A stretch of DNA of 64,000 nt, from NCBI RefSeq assembly GCF_020829625.1, contig NZ_JAIVFX010000022.1, positions 37,861-101,860 of the forward strand, given 5' to 3'. Below the pieces are notes generated by a model. It worked only from the letters and a program-made list of their open reading frames with translations, searched no databases and was not told where the DNA came from. Both the position numbers and the translations under genes were made by a program. Position 1 is the first letter of the stretch, and each line of letters begins with the position of its first letter. Below, piece after piece: positions 8,819-18,132 of the stretch. This DNA is from Nostoc sp. XA010 (GTDB lineage Bacteria > Cyanobacteriota > Cyanobacteriia > Cyanobacteriales > Nostocaceae).

Positions 8819-9144
8819 GGTTGAGCCTATTAAAATTTAAGTTTTCTGATGGTGTAAACTAACCATTTGTTTTGAAAATCACAGTTAGTTTCCATAATCT
8901 ATTTTCAAACTATAACCCCAGCATTACCGAGATATCCTCCCGCAGTTGTTTAATCTGTTTCAAATCTTTACATACAATCTAAAAGATTTCATAATGCGAC
9001 ACCTCATAGCTCTAACCCTACAATCGCAAGCACACGCGATCATAGGGTTTTTTATAAAAATTTTGGCTGAAAATCCCAAAATGAAAACATAAAAACCCAA
9101 AAACTTTTTAGGTTCTAATGTCTTTTAAGTTGGGACATCGCCTT
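8819..9144. other. intergenic region with one hairpin
   Basis: AT-rich DNA between the oxygenase and tamB, both on the minus strand. Its only structure is the hairpin at 9014-9049. No small gene could be supported. Confidence 0.4.
9014..9049. terminator. hairpin with T-run, possible terminator
   Basis: AACCCTACAATCGC (9014-9027) pairs with GCGATCATAGGGTT (9036-9049) with two mismatches. The plus strand continues with TTTTATAAAAA. It lies about 100 bp downstream of the tamB stop on the minus strand, where the T-tract is less good, so its direction is uncertain. Confidence 0.4.
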
Positions 9145-12100
9145 CTAAAATCTAGTTTCATACTCAACTTGGAATTGATTTTCATCCCCTAAATTAGTTG
9201 AGCCTCGCATCAAAATTTCATCATTGAGTCGATAAAGCACGTTATAACGGAAAGACTCATCTGTAGATAAAGGTCGTGATAAAGAGGCAGAGAAATTTCT
9301 ATTAATGTTAAACACGCCCTCTGCTGATAAATTCAAAACTGAAGCTGTTGTTGTTTCATTACTAGTGGTTGGGGTGGGAAATATCCGAAATTCGCTGAAA
9401 CCAACAGCCTGTCCGATCGCAGTAATAGTTCCTTGCAAACCACCTAAAATGGTAGAGCTAGCGAAATTAGTCAGCCCTTGTCCTGCATCTGCTTGACCGA
9501 AGGAATTCAAAATCGAGCCACCCAGTAAACCAACTATTTCTCCTTTACTACGACTAGGTTCACTTGTCAACTCTAGATTCTTGCCTAATTCACTAGCTGG
9601 GCCATTGACCCTGGCTTGAACGGTAACGGTACGTAAAGTCCCGAAGTTGCTAGCAGAAACATCGCTGACTTCAGCAGACAATGGTGATTCCAAAATTTGA
9701 CTGTTCCTTGCTGATGCTTCCGGTACAATTGCGGTAAGTCGGACATCCAAAGTAGGATCAAGTCCTTGACTTGGACTAAACCGCGCAGTTTGTTCGTAGC
9801 CTCGCGCCAAGGTAAACTCAGTCGAAAATATGCTGAGTCGTCCTCCTGTCAAACGAATCACTCCTTGAGGAAGCGGCTTGGCTAATGTACCATTAATCGT
9901 CAAGCCACCTTTGGCGTCAAAGCTTAATATCGGCTGACTGAAGGCGGCTCCTCCTGGTACAAAGTCGAGTAGTGATTGACTGGTAATACGAACATTATCG
10001 TCTAAACTTAATCTTAAATCTGCAAACTGTATAGGTAAATTGGGTGGAGTTACTGCACTAGCGTTAGTATCTGCTGTAGTCACTGGGCTAGCATTAGTAT
10101 CTGCTGTAGGTGTAAGATTAACTTTAACTTCTTCTCTATCTATAATGTTAGTGTTAGTTTGATCTGTAGCTGCTGATTTTGTCTTAGCAGTATTACTTCC
10201 AATAATTACCTGACCATCACTTAGCTGAATATCTCCACCAATTACAGGTTTTAATGCTGTTCCGCGAATTACAACATCGCCGCCTACACCGCCTTGATAC
10301 AGTCCTTCAAGCTTAAAATTGAGTTTGTCTGCTATTGATACTGTCAGGGGATTCGCTAGGGCTTGCTGAGGATCAAAAATTGGCAGGATACCTGATGCAT
10401 TTATTTGCCCCTTATTGTAAGTGCCTTGGATACCTTGGACATTCACTGTATTGCCATTAAATTGCGCTGTCCCGGTGACATTCGTTAGGGGTTCAGATAA
10501 GGCTTCAGCACGAAAAGTTGCATTGTTGAGTGTGGCATTTCCGTTAATAATTGGTTCGTTTAAAGTACCCCGAACGTTTAAATCTACTTGTCCTTGACCG
10601 TCTACCCAAGCGACTTGATTGTTAGTAAATAGGTTTAACAGTGCCAACCCTTCATTATTCACGCTGGCGTTGATGCTGATTTGATTACTATCTGGTTGCA
10701 CTTTAGCAAAAGGCAAAGCAGCAGGTACGCTACCTGTAATTGCAACTGGTTGGGTTCCAGTAACTAACAAAGTACTGTCAAAATTCAAGCGAGCATTGTT
10801 GTAGTCAAAGTTTACCTGTCCTGTTTGCACAGGTTGCTTGTTGAGAGTCGCATTAGCCAGTGTCACTTGTCCTTGCGCTCTGGGATCTTGTAAACTACCT
10901 CCCAAAGTGGCATCAGCATTGACATTACCAGTGATATCTATAGGGTATTTTTCGATAAAAGGTTGTAAAAGCGATAGAGGTAGACTTGCTACATTCAATT
11001 TTCCAGATAGCTCAGTTCCTAACTGTCCGGTAAAAGCCACCAGTCCTTGATTTATCCCGACACTCAAGGGCGAAAGTGTGACGACACCATCAGCAAAATT
11101 GCCTTGAGCAACGACTTGATTAATGGAATATTCACCCCATTGCCAATTAGCACCTTGGAAATTAAAGCCGACATTTAACCCAGATTTTAACGAGCCATTA
11201 CCTGAAATTCCTCCGCTCAAAACACCCGTTAATTCTGCAAGGGTGGGTAAAGATGCGTCTTTTTTGGTTTCTTGCTGCTGTTGTTTTGCTATCGATGTTG
11301 CAATATTTGAGAAATATGCTAACTGTGTTTTTAAATCTGCATTGGGCAAACTGACAGGCTCGGTATCAAGTACTTCTGCTCCAGCCAACTTCGGAGGCTG
11401 CAACCCGGTACTAAAGTCTTTAAAATCAAAGATATTAAACGCTTGTAAAAGTCTCTCAATTTTGGCTTGGTCTAAATTAGCTTGGAATTGAAATTGCGGG
11501 TCATTCCCTGTTTTTACATTTCCACTGAGGGCGATGTTGGTATCTGCAATCCGCAATTGACCATTAGTCAAGTTAGCACTACCATCAGCATAATTGATGC
11601 TGCCGCGAAATTCATCTGCTGCAACTCTGGCAATACGAGGCGCTGCGATCGCAACGTCTCCCGCAATGGCATAATTATTCAGATTAACAACTAAATTCCC
11701 CGATAGTTGTCCCGCCAAAGGTTTCAATTGATTGTTAGGTAAAAAGCCGCCAACCAAAGCTATAGGAAACTCTTGAGCGTTGATGAGCAAGTTCTCTCCC
11801 TCAGTTCTACCTGTGGTAACTGCGCCACCCCGCTTGACTAAAAATGAAGTCGGACGATAATCTGCACCTACGTTAAGTGCAATCCTATCTTGCTTCCCGG
11901 CTAATCGCAGACTTGCCCCTTGTCCGCCTTGAAAATTCACGTTTCCAGTTAAAAGTGGGTCAAACTTCAAGCTACTCACATTGAAATTCCGCAGCCGGAT
12001 ATTACCATTGGCTTGAGGTACATCTGGAGTACCTGTAACTTGCCCATTAAAATCAAGTAATCCCGCTAATGCTACGTCTCCAGGAACTTGAAAGCCAGTA

Positions 12101-14502
12101 TTTTTTAAGTTGAAATTCTGCGCTAGTACATTTAAATTAAATCCGGCAATTTGGGGTGCGCCATTTGGTGGAGACTGGATAGCGATCGCACCATTAGCAC
12201 TCAATCCTGGGGTACTTGCGTTTTCAACGATAATCTGCTGTCCATTCCACTGAAATTGAGCTGTAAGCGGTTTTGCCAGCAGTGCTACCCCTTGGGAAAG
12301 GCGGATTTGTCCACCAGCGCGAATATCTGCAAGCTGGAAAGATTGTGTTGTGCCTGCTAACTGAAGATTGCTATTAAGCCGTCCTCGCAGTTGTGGTGAG
12401 AATCGATTAAGTTCAATTTGGGAAGTGTTGACAACTCCTTGCCAGCGTTCTTGTGCAAGTTGACCACTAGCTCTAATTGTCCCACCTGCGACGTTCAAAA
12501 CCGCATCGGGGAAAATGATCCTCTCTCCTTGTTTGGCAACAACAACTCGTCCCGTAGTGGGATAGGTGGCTTCCGGCGCTTGCACCCGCGCTACTGTTTG
12601 CAGATTGTTCAGAGTGCCAGAAATATTAGCATTTGCTGATACATTTCCAATGGTAATGGAGGGTGAGGAGTTGTATGCTCTTGCGATCGCATCTCCTGGT
12701 AAATTTTGTGCTTGGACATTCAACGCTACCCTACCTTGGGGTGCAAGCTGAAGTTGACCACTGGCTGTTACTTGCCCTCCCACCTCTGGATTTGCTTGAA
12801 CGCTAGCAACATTTACGTTTAATGGGCTACCTAGAGAGCCAGAAACTTTTGCGTTTGCAGATATACCTCCAATATTAAGCGGAGTTGAGATACCGTAACC
12901 TTGAGCGATCGCATTTCCTGGTAAACCTTGAGCTTGAATACCTAAAGCTACTTGACCTTGAGGTGCTAGTTGAACTTGACCACTGGCGGTAATTCTTCCC
13001 CCTGTTGGCGGCGTTACTTGAACACTGGAAACATCAAGTTTCAAGGGTTGTTTGCCAAGTGAACCGGTAACTTCTGCTTTTGCTGAAATATTGCCAACTG
13101 CGATCGGTAGAGCAACACCGTAGTTACGCGCTAATATATCCCCGGATACACCATCAACTTGAGCATTAAAGATTACATTATCTTTGGCTCCGATATTAGC
13201 TTGACCGCCTCCTGTGATTTGACCACCTGCTGCGGGGACTATTTTGAGATTGGAGACAGCAATTTGAGATGCAGTTTGAGATACATTCAAGCGGAAGTCA
13301 CTATTGACGGCTGTGAAGAGAACGCGATCAACTTGAATAGGTTTTGTATTGCTTAATGTACCGTTAACGACTGGTTGCTCTAATGCGCCGCCTACCTTAA
13401 TATTTGCTTGAACTTCGCCACTAGCTGGGACTGACGAATTTATATTTAGCGTGTCTAAGATATTTTTCGCGCTAACAGGTTTTATTTGAGCAGAGACATT
13501 AAAACCTGTTTGGGTATTAATTGTTCCATTAGCCACAATAGGAACTTTGCCAAAGTTCGTATTCAGATTTTCTAAAGAAACTGTCTGACCTTGAAATAGA
13601 AATCTGCCATTAAAATTAGAAACTTGCTGAGGAATCTTGGGAATTTTAGCAATGATTTGATTAGCCGTAGCTGTTCCTGTAACGGCTATTTCTGACAGCT
13701 TGGGTGGAATTTGAACGCCTAATTCAGCATCTAAACGCCCTGCTTGCAAGGCGATTGGCAACTCAATTAATCGACTTATATCAGATGCTTGTAAATTTTG
13801 TGCTTGCAGTTTGAGGTTAGTTTTTTGAGCTTTTGTTTGTGTCTCACCAACGATTTTAACTGCGCCTCCCCTAGCGAGTTGACCATTGATGTCATAACCA
13901 ATTCGTTGATTTTGATCAAAAAATCGGGCAATACCACCAAATTGATTTAATATTACTGACCCTTTCGGTCTAGTTGCCCCGGAAGCTGGCGATAACTCTA
14001 CATTCCCATCTTGAATTTGAAGTGTCTCCAACTCAGTTTGAATAGCACCTTTTCCTTCCGCAGCCTTGATTTGGGCTGCAACCCAGCGACCATCCTGATC
14101 CTGTTGGATGTAAACATTGGGTTGAACTAACGTGACATTTAATGCAAGTTTTCGGGTAAGGATGAGTTGTAAGGGCGAGAACTGCACATCTAAAGCTTTT
14201 GCTACTACCTGATCTGGATCGGTGGAAGTTGCTGGTATTGATAGAGAGCTAAATCTTAGACTATTTAGTGAAAAACGTTCAACTTTCCCTACTTTAACTG
14301 GACGCCCAAGCAATTGTTCGAGATTTTGCTGTACTAATGGCGCTAAATCTTTATATACATAGCTTCTAGCCCACCAAGCACCGATTGCAATTCCAACCAG
14401 CAAAACGACACCGAAAGCCAAACTGGTACGTCCTAAGAGGAGGAGCCATAAACGACGATTATGTGGTTTCTGGTTATTTTCTGAATTTGGAGAGTGCGTC
14501 AT
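9145..14502 (-). CDS. tamB: TamB/translocation and assembly module protein (DUF490)
   Basis: A 1785-residue protein. A cytoplasmic N-terminus and signal anchor (about 18-45, LWLLLLGRTSLAFGVVLLVG) lead into a very long beta-rich region of repeating 'GxLxxxGxVxLxxG' units, and it ends in a DUF490-type C-terminal domain (about 1450-1785) finishing QVEYETRF. In proteobacteria TamB works with an Omp85 protein and is implicated in outer-membrane protein or lipid transport; cyanobacterial homologues are assumed to bridge the periplasm. Residues ~426-644 contain three tandem ~75-residue repeats (GGQITGGGQ / GGRITASGQ / GGQVTASGQ). A small TADTNAS duplication occurs near residue 1475. No partner gene is adjacent. 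Confidence 0.9.
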   Translation of the reverse strand: MTHSPNSENNQKPHNRRLWLLLLGRTSLAFGVVLLVGIAIGAWWARSYVYKDLAPLVQQNLEQLLGRPVKVGKVERFSLNSLRFSSLSIPATSTDPDQVVAKALDVQFSPLQLILTRKLALNVTLVQPNVYIQQDQDGRWVAAQIKAAEGKGAIQTELETLQIQDGNVELSPASGATRPKGSVILNQFGGIARFFDQNQRIGYDINGQLARGGAVKIVGETQTKAQKTNLKLQAQNLQASDISRLIELPIALQAGRLDAELGVQIPPKLSEIAVTGTATANQIIAKIPKIPQQVSNFNGRFLFQGQTVSLENLNTNFGKVPIVANGTINTQTGFNVSAQIKPVSAKNILDTLNINSSVPASGEVQANIKVGGALEQPVVNGTLSNTKPIQVDRVLFTAVNSDFRLNVSQTASQIAVSNLKIVPAAGGQITGGGQANIGAKDNVIFNAQVDGVSGDILARNYGVALPIAVGNISAKAEVTGSLGKQPLKLDVSSVQVTPPTGGRITASGQVQLAPQGQVALGIQAQGLPGNAIAQGYGISTPLNIGGISANAKVSGSLGSPLNVNVASVQANPEVGGQVTASGQLQLAPQGRVALNVQAQNLPGDAIARAYNSSPSITIGNVSANANISGTLNNLQTVARVQAPEATYPTTGRVVVAKQGERIIFPDAVLNVAGGTIRASGQLAQERWQGVVNTSQIELNRFSPQLRGRLNSNLQLAGTTQSFQLADIRAGGQIRLSQGVALLAKPLTAQFQWNGQQIIVENASTPGLSANGAIAIQSPPNGAPQIAGFNLNVLAQNFNLKNTGFQVPGDVALAGLLDFNGQVTGTPDVPQANGNIRLRNFNVSSLKFDPLLTGNVNFQGGQGASLRLAGKQDRIALNVGADYRPTSFLVKRGGAVTTGRTEGENLLINAQEFPIALVGGFLPNNQLKPLAGQLSGNLVVNLNNYAIAGDVAIAAPRIARVAADEFRGSINYADGSANLTNGQLRIADTNIALSGNVKTGNDPQFQFQANLDQAKIERLLQAFNIFDFKDFSTGLQPPKLAGAEVLDTEPVSLPNADLKTQLAYFSNIATSIAKQQQQETKKDASLPTLAELTGVLSGGISGNGSLKSGLNVGFNFQGANWQWGEYSINQVVAQGNFADGVVTLSPLSVGINQGLVAFTGQLGTELSGKLNVASLPLSLLQPFIEKYPIDITGNVNADATLGGSLQDPRAQGQVTLANATLNKQPVQTGQVNFDYNNARLNFDSTLLVTGTQPVAITGSVPAALPFAKVQPDSNQISINASVNNEGLALLNLFTNNQVAWVDGQGQVDLNVRGTLNEPIINGNATLNNATFRAEALSEPLTNVTGTAQFNGNTVNVQGIQGTYNKGQINASGILPIFDPQQALANPLTVSIADKLNFKLEGLYQGGVGGDVVIRGTALKPVIGGDIQLSDGQVIIGSNTAKTKSAATDQTNTNIIDREEVKVNLTPTADTNASPVTTADTNASAVTPPNLPIQFADLRLSLDDNVRITSQSLLDFVPGGAAFSQPILSFDAKGGLTINGTLAKPLPQGVIRLTGGRLSIFSTEFTLARGYEQTARFSPSQGLDPTLDVRLTAIVPEASARNSQILESPLSAEVSDVSASNFGTLRTVTVQARVNGPASELGKNLELTSEPSRSKGEIVGLLGGSILNSFGQADAGQGLTNFASSTILGGLQGTITAIGQAVGFSEFRIFPTPTTSNETTTASVLNLSAEGVFNINRNFSASLSRPLSTDESFRYNVLYRLNDEILMRGSTNLGDENQFQVEYETRF

Positions 14503-15024
14503 TATCGTTACAGTACTTTTATCTGGAATAAGCCAAGAGGCAGGCTAGTAGTAGTTTTATCAGCCAGTTCCATGTGGCTTTTTAATATATTTTGAGTAAC
14601 AATTTTCCCAAAATTAGTTGTTCTCGCCTTTCAATCTGGAGATTTTATCTAGAGTATGGTACTTAATTAGCACTTCGTCAATCTGAGCAGTAATTAGGTT
14701 AATTCTCTGCTTCACCTTTTGAAAGTCTATAGTCATCCAAATAGCTGTCTGACAAATTTTGTCTCCTTTTTGTTAGCCAAAATATATGATTCTATGTCTT
14801 TTCCCACAATATTAATATTGCCATCAACTATCTTTTTGTATAAATAATTGATATCTTTAGATAGATTTTATTTGTTTAATACTATACATCAAAGTTTAGG
14901 TAATAAATCATTGAAGATTAAACTACTACATGAAAATTACTGTATGTAGAGCTATTAGACATTAACACGACAGAGATATATCAGGAACGGCATAATTTTG
15001 GGTAACAACAGACTACTAACAAAA
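14503..15024. other. intergenic region upstream of tamB
   Basis: AT-rich DNA preceding the minus-strand tamB gene; it should hold the tamB promoter, but no confident promoter was located. A 50-codon frame on the minus strand (14584-14736, beginning MTIDFQKVKQRINLITAQID) has no ribosome site and no recognised homology. Confidence 0.35.
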
Positions 15025-15051
15025 TTCCCGGCTTCTCTAAGAAGCCGGGAA
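15025..15051 (-). terminator. rho-independent terminator of the small acidic-protein gene
   Basis: Perfect 11-bp stem TTCCCGGCTTC / GAAGCCGGGAA with a 5-base loop. On the minus strand it is followed by TTTTGTTAG. It lies 35-60 bp past the stop of the 15086-15283 gene. Confidence 0.8.
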
Positions 15052-15085
15052 TCAAAGCATTTCGATTACTCTTTCGCAAACCCAA

Positions 15086-15283
15086 TCAATCATCAGTTGG
15101 ATCATCGATCATTTCTGGTACTAAAGCTGGGTTACTTTTACGTTCTTCTGGTGATTGCTCCCGAATAACATCGTCTATTCTCGCAGGGTGTTTAATTTTG
15201 TCCAGTACCTCTGGATCTAGTTGCGATGGATCGCCTTCTGGACTAGACTTTTCAGCTTGACTAGGAACTGTTTCCTTATTCAT
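15086..15283 (-). CDS. small acidic protein, function unknown
   Basis: Sixty-five residues from ATG at 15283 (MNKETVPSQAEKSSPEGDPS), chosen because GGGGA lies about 8 bases upstream; an ORF start nine codons earlier has no such site. The product is acidic and Pro/Asp/Glu-rich (LDPEVLDKIKHPARIDDVI, ALVPEMIDDPTDD) with no hydrophobic segment, probably soluble and partly disordered. It has its own strong terminator. Similar small acidic proteins recur in Nostoc, but I cannot attach a function. Confidence 0.55.
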   Translation of the reverse strand: MNKETVPSQAEKSSPEGDPSQLDPEVLDKIKHPARIDDVIREQSPEERKSNPALVPEMIDDPTDD

Positions 15284-15485
15284 CACTATTTCCCCGAACT
15301 TATACGGCAAGCTTAAGTTCTTTTGTAGTCAGGTTCACACTATCTTGAGACTTAATTTCACACAGTAATAAGTAAAAAAAGCAATAGCCTCTTGTAGACC
15401 AAAGATGATTTACTAAACTAAATAGCCTTTACTATAAAAAACGTAAATATTCTGTATTCTCCGTTTCACAAATAGGAAATAAGCA

Positions 15486-16781
15486 GTGTTACCAAAAAAG
15501 CCCCCCGCTACCAATCAAACTCAACGCTGGACATTTGCTCAACTTTTTGGACTGGTAAAACGTAATCCCTTGATGATTTCGCAGTGGGTGATCTGCTGGG
15601 TAGTTGTAGGTATTGCTGGTGGTCTATTTGCTGCGTTGTACTGGAATGTTTTAGAACTTTTAACTCACCAGTTGCAAAAAGTTGAAGGTTTCAGCCTCCT
15701 GATAGTGATGCCACTAGCTGGTTTAGTTATCGGGCTGGTGATTCATTTTTTAGGAAATCCCGGTGAAATCGCCGTGATTGTTGATAATATCCATTTTCGT
15801 GGCGGACGCCTAGATGCTCGTAAGAATCCCTCAATGATTCTTGCTTCTCTAATCAGCATATCGGCAGGCGGTAGTGCTGGCCCTGAAGCACCACTGGTAC
15901 AGGTAACAGGTTCTTTTGGTACTTGGGTTGCCGATCGCCTAAAACTCCAGGGTGAAGACCTCAGAACCATGAGTTTAGCGGCGATGGCGGCTGGCTTCAC
16001 TGCCTTGTTTGGCGCACCTCTTGGCGGTGCAATGTTCGCCCTAGAGATTTTACACCATCAGCATATTGTGGAATATTACGAAGCCTTGATGCCAGCCATT
16101 GTTTCGAGTTGCGCTAGTTATTTGGTATTTGCAGCAATTACACAATTAGGAATTGCGCCCACTTGGCATTTTCCCCAGTACCACTTAGACAAGATTGATG
16201 ATTTTGCGATCGCTATTATGTTCGGCATCATCGGGACGGTGGCGGGATGGATTTTTATGGGCATTTTTCGGGGCTGCGATTACTTGCTTGCTCGAATTCC
16301 TGGCCCCATTTATGTACGCACAACATTAGCAGGATTCGGGCTTGGCACTTTAGCAGTTTTATTACCCCTAACCCGTTATTTTGGACATGAAGAGTTAGAA
16401 TCAGTCCTCGCTACTAACTTTGGTGCTGTTTTTCTCTTAACTCTCGCTCTTGGTAAAATGGCTGCCATTAGCATTACAGTAACAGGTGGGTGGCGCGGTG
16501 GATTCATCATCCCTTTGTTTTTCACTGGTGCTTGTATTGGTAAAGCTGTAGCAGTCTTAATTCCGGGGCTTAATCCGTCCCTTGCGATGATTTGTACAAT
16601 GGCGGCTATCAATGCAGCTGTAACGCGTACACCTATAAGTACGACTTTGCTACTGTCAAAACTGGCTAATTTGAGTCCTTTTACGCCAATCCTTTTTGCC
16701 AGTTTAATTGGATTTTTTCTCGCGCCCAAAGTTCCCCTAATTGCAGCTCAATTGAAGTCTCAGAGAGAAGCTACTGAATAA
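15486..16781 (+). CDS. ClC-family chloride channel/transporter
   Basis: A 431-residue polytopic membrane protein with about ten hydrophobic segments. ClC signatures are present: the GGSAGPEAPLVQ selectivity loop (equivalent of GREGP; the Glu of PEAP is at the gating position), GAPLGGAMFALEILHH, and GWRGGFIIPLFFTGACIGK near the C-terminus. No CBS domains follow, as in short bacterial members. It transports chloride or other anions, by channel or H+-exchange mechanism. The start is GTG at 15486; no strong Shine-Dalgarno is visible. It is transcribed alone. Confidence 0.87.
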   Translation: MLPKKPPATNQTQRWTFAQLFGLVKRNPLMISQWVICWVVVGIAGGLFAALYWNVLELLTHQLQKVEGFSLLIVMPLAGLVIGLVIHFLGNPGEIAVIVDNIHFRGGRLDARKNPSMILASLISISAGGSAGPEAPLVQVTGSFGTWVADRLKLQGEDLRTMSLAAMAAGFTALFGAPLGGAMFALEILHHQHIVEYYEALMPAIVSSCASYLVFAAITQLGIAPTWHFPQYHLDKIDDFAIAIMFGIIGTVAGWIFMGIFRGCDYLLARIPGPIYVRTTLAGFGLGTLAVLLPLTRYFGHEELESVLATNFGAVFLLTLALGKMAAISITVTGGWRGGFIIPLFFTGACIGKAVAVLIPGLNPSLAMICTMAAINAAVTRTPISTTLLLSKLANLSPFTPILFASLIGFFLAPKVPLIAAQLKSQREATE

Positions 16782-16955
16782 AAGGGTAAGTAGAAGTCTG
16801 TCAAGGGAAGTTTGAAGGGTAAAGGAACGAACCGCATACTCCTAGGGGGATCTTGCTACGCGCAGCGTCTCGTTAGAGAAGGACGCAAAGAGCGCATTCG
16901 CGCAGCGTCTCGCAGAGAAAGAAGAAGGAAAGAAGAGAAATTGATGAGAAATTAA

Positions 16956-17012
16956 GTTCGTAGTAAGGACTTTAGTCCTAATCTTCTAAGCACTAAAGTG
17001 CTTACTACAAAC
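16956..17012. repeat. palindromic repeat, family B (copy 1)
   Basis: Inverted arms GTTCGTAGTAAGGACTTTAG and (read in reverse complement) GTTTGTAGTAAGCACTTTAG enclose a short centre. A second copy with the same outer arms is at 21781-21834. Just upstream (16861-16915) GCGCAGCGTCTCG occurs twice in direct orientation. Both are non-coding and lie past the convergent ends of genes. Confidence 0.7.
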
Positions 17013-17043
17013 TTTTCATTACTAGCTAGGGTATTGTGTTAAT

Positions 17044-18000
17044 TTACGTACAATTACTTTTCATCAGCCAGGAAGAACGCAAAAGCGCGATCGCTTCTTC
17101 TTTTTGTTTAGCTTCGACTTCGATCCACGGTGCTTGGTGGTAGACGTTAGGCATATCGGTAATCAAGTTGCTGTGTTTTCTGTCATTGAAAGCTTGCTCA
17201 CCATTGGAAATATGGACTAATTGCCAATCTGGATTTGTCCAAGTTTCTCGCGCTGCGTAAAACATCGATTCTACACTCGGATGATCGTAGCTATCTAAAT
17301 TTTCATGGCAAATATGGTGATGGGCATCAAATACCATCGGTACGCCAGCTTGCTGACATACTGCTAAAATTTCATCGGCACTATAGGCGTATTCATCGTT
17401 TTCTAGCGTCAAGCGGCTTTTGATATTTTCTGGTAGTTGGGAGATTACCTTTACTAGTTGTTCAGGACGTTGAGATTTGCCACCATGAATATTCATCAAT
17501 GACCAAGGCGATCGCGGTAAGCCCAGTAAGTCAAATATACGTGCATGTCCTGCTAAATTATTGATACTTGCTTGTACCACTTCGGGAGAATCAGAACTCA
17601 GCACTACATATTGATCTGGATGCAACACCATTCTTATGCTTAATGCATTTGCTCGTTGACCGATTGTTGCTAAATCAGCGCTCATTGCCTCTAATATATT
17701 TGCGCCGATTTCGTCTTCTAAGTCACTTAGAGGAAATAGGGCAGAAGACATCCGATAAAGTTGAATTTGATTCTGCTCACAAAAGGAAAGGGCGTCATGC
17801 AAACGCTGTAAGTTATGTCGATACAGTTCACTCAGGGCACTTTTGCGATCGCTAAGGGAAAGTTTTAAGTATCGGGTGCGCGTCATTGTCCGAAAGCGCA
17901 CTTGTTTGTCAGAGGTGATGCAAACTAGCCCTAAATGGGGCAGTGTAATTTTTTGGCACTGCTGTGCTTTAGGTAATTTTTGAAACTCGATTACGGTCAT
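17044..18000 (-). CDS. uvsE: UV damage endonuclease UvsE/UVDE
   Basis: A 318-residue TIM-barrel endonuclease. Family motifs visible are LGLVCITSDKQVRFRTMTR at the N-terminus, HNLQRLHDALSFCEQ, YRMSSALFPLSD, RMVLHPDQYVVL, LMNIHGGKS, RLTLENDEYAYS, MVFDAHHHICH and VHISNG; the His/Glu/Asp residues in these blocks are the expected metal ligands. It nicks DNA 5' to UV photoproducts and other lesions, starting an alternative excision repair route. Single gene, minus strand, ATG at 18000. Full length for the family. Confidence 0.92.
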   Translation of the reverse strand: MTVIEFQKLPKAQQCQKITLPHLGLVCITSDKQVRFRTMTRTRYLKLSLSDRKSALSELYRHNLQRLHDALSFCEQNQIQLYRMSSALFPLSDLEDEIGANILEAMSADLATIGQRANALSIRMVLHPDQYVVLSSDSPEVVQASINNLAGHARIFDLLGLPRSPWSLMNIHGGKSQRPEQLVKVISQLPENIKSRLTLENDEYAYSADEILAVCQQAGVPMVFDAHHHICHENLDSYDHPSVESMFYAARETWTNPDWQLVHISNGEQAFNDRKHSNLITDMPNVYHQAPWIEVEAKQKEEAIALLRSSWLMKSNCT

Positions 18001-18132
18001 TAGCTAATACTAACTGTTGCCTGTTTTGAGCCATTCTTTAATTTAAACAATTTCTACCACTACCTTACGAGTACCTAAAGAATGAAGTCTTAAGCCTTAG
18101 AGGATGTTTGAAAAGTTATAAGAGGTAAAATT

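Noticed and set aside
14584..14736. 50-codon minus-strand frame beginning MTIDFQKVKQRIN
   Set aside because: Plausible amino-acid text but no Shine-Dalgarno and no recognised family; too weak to list as a gene.
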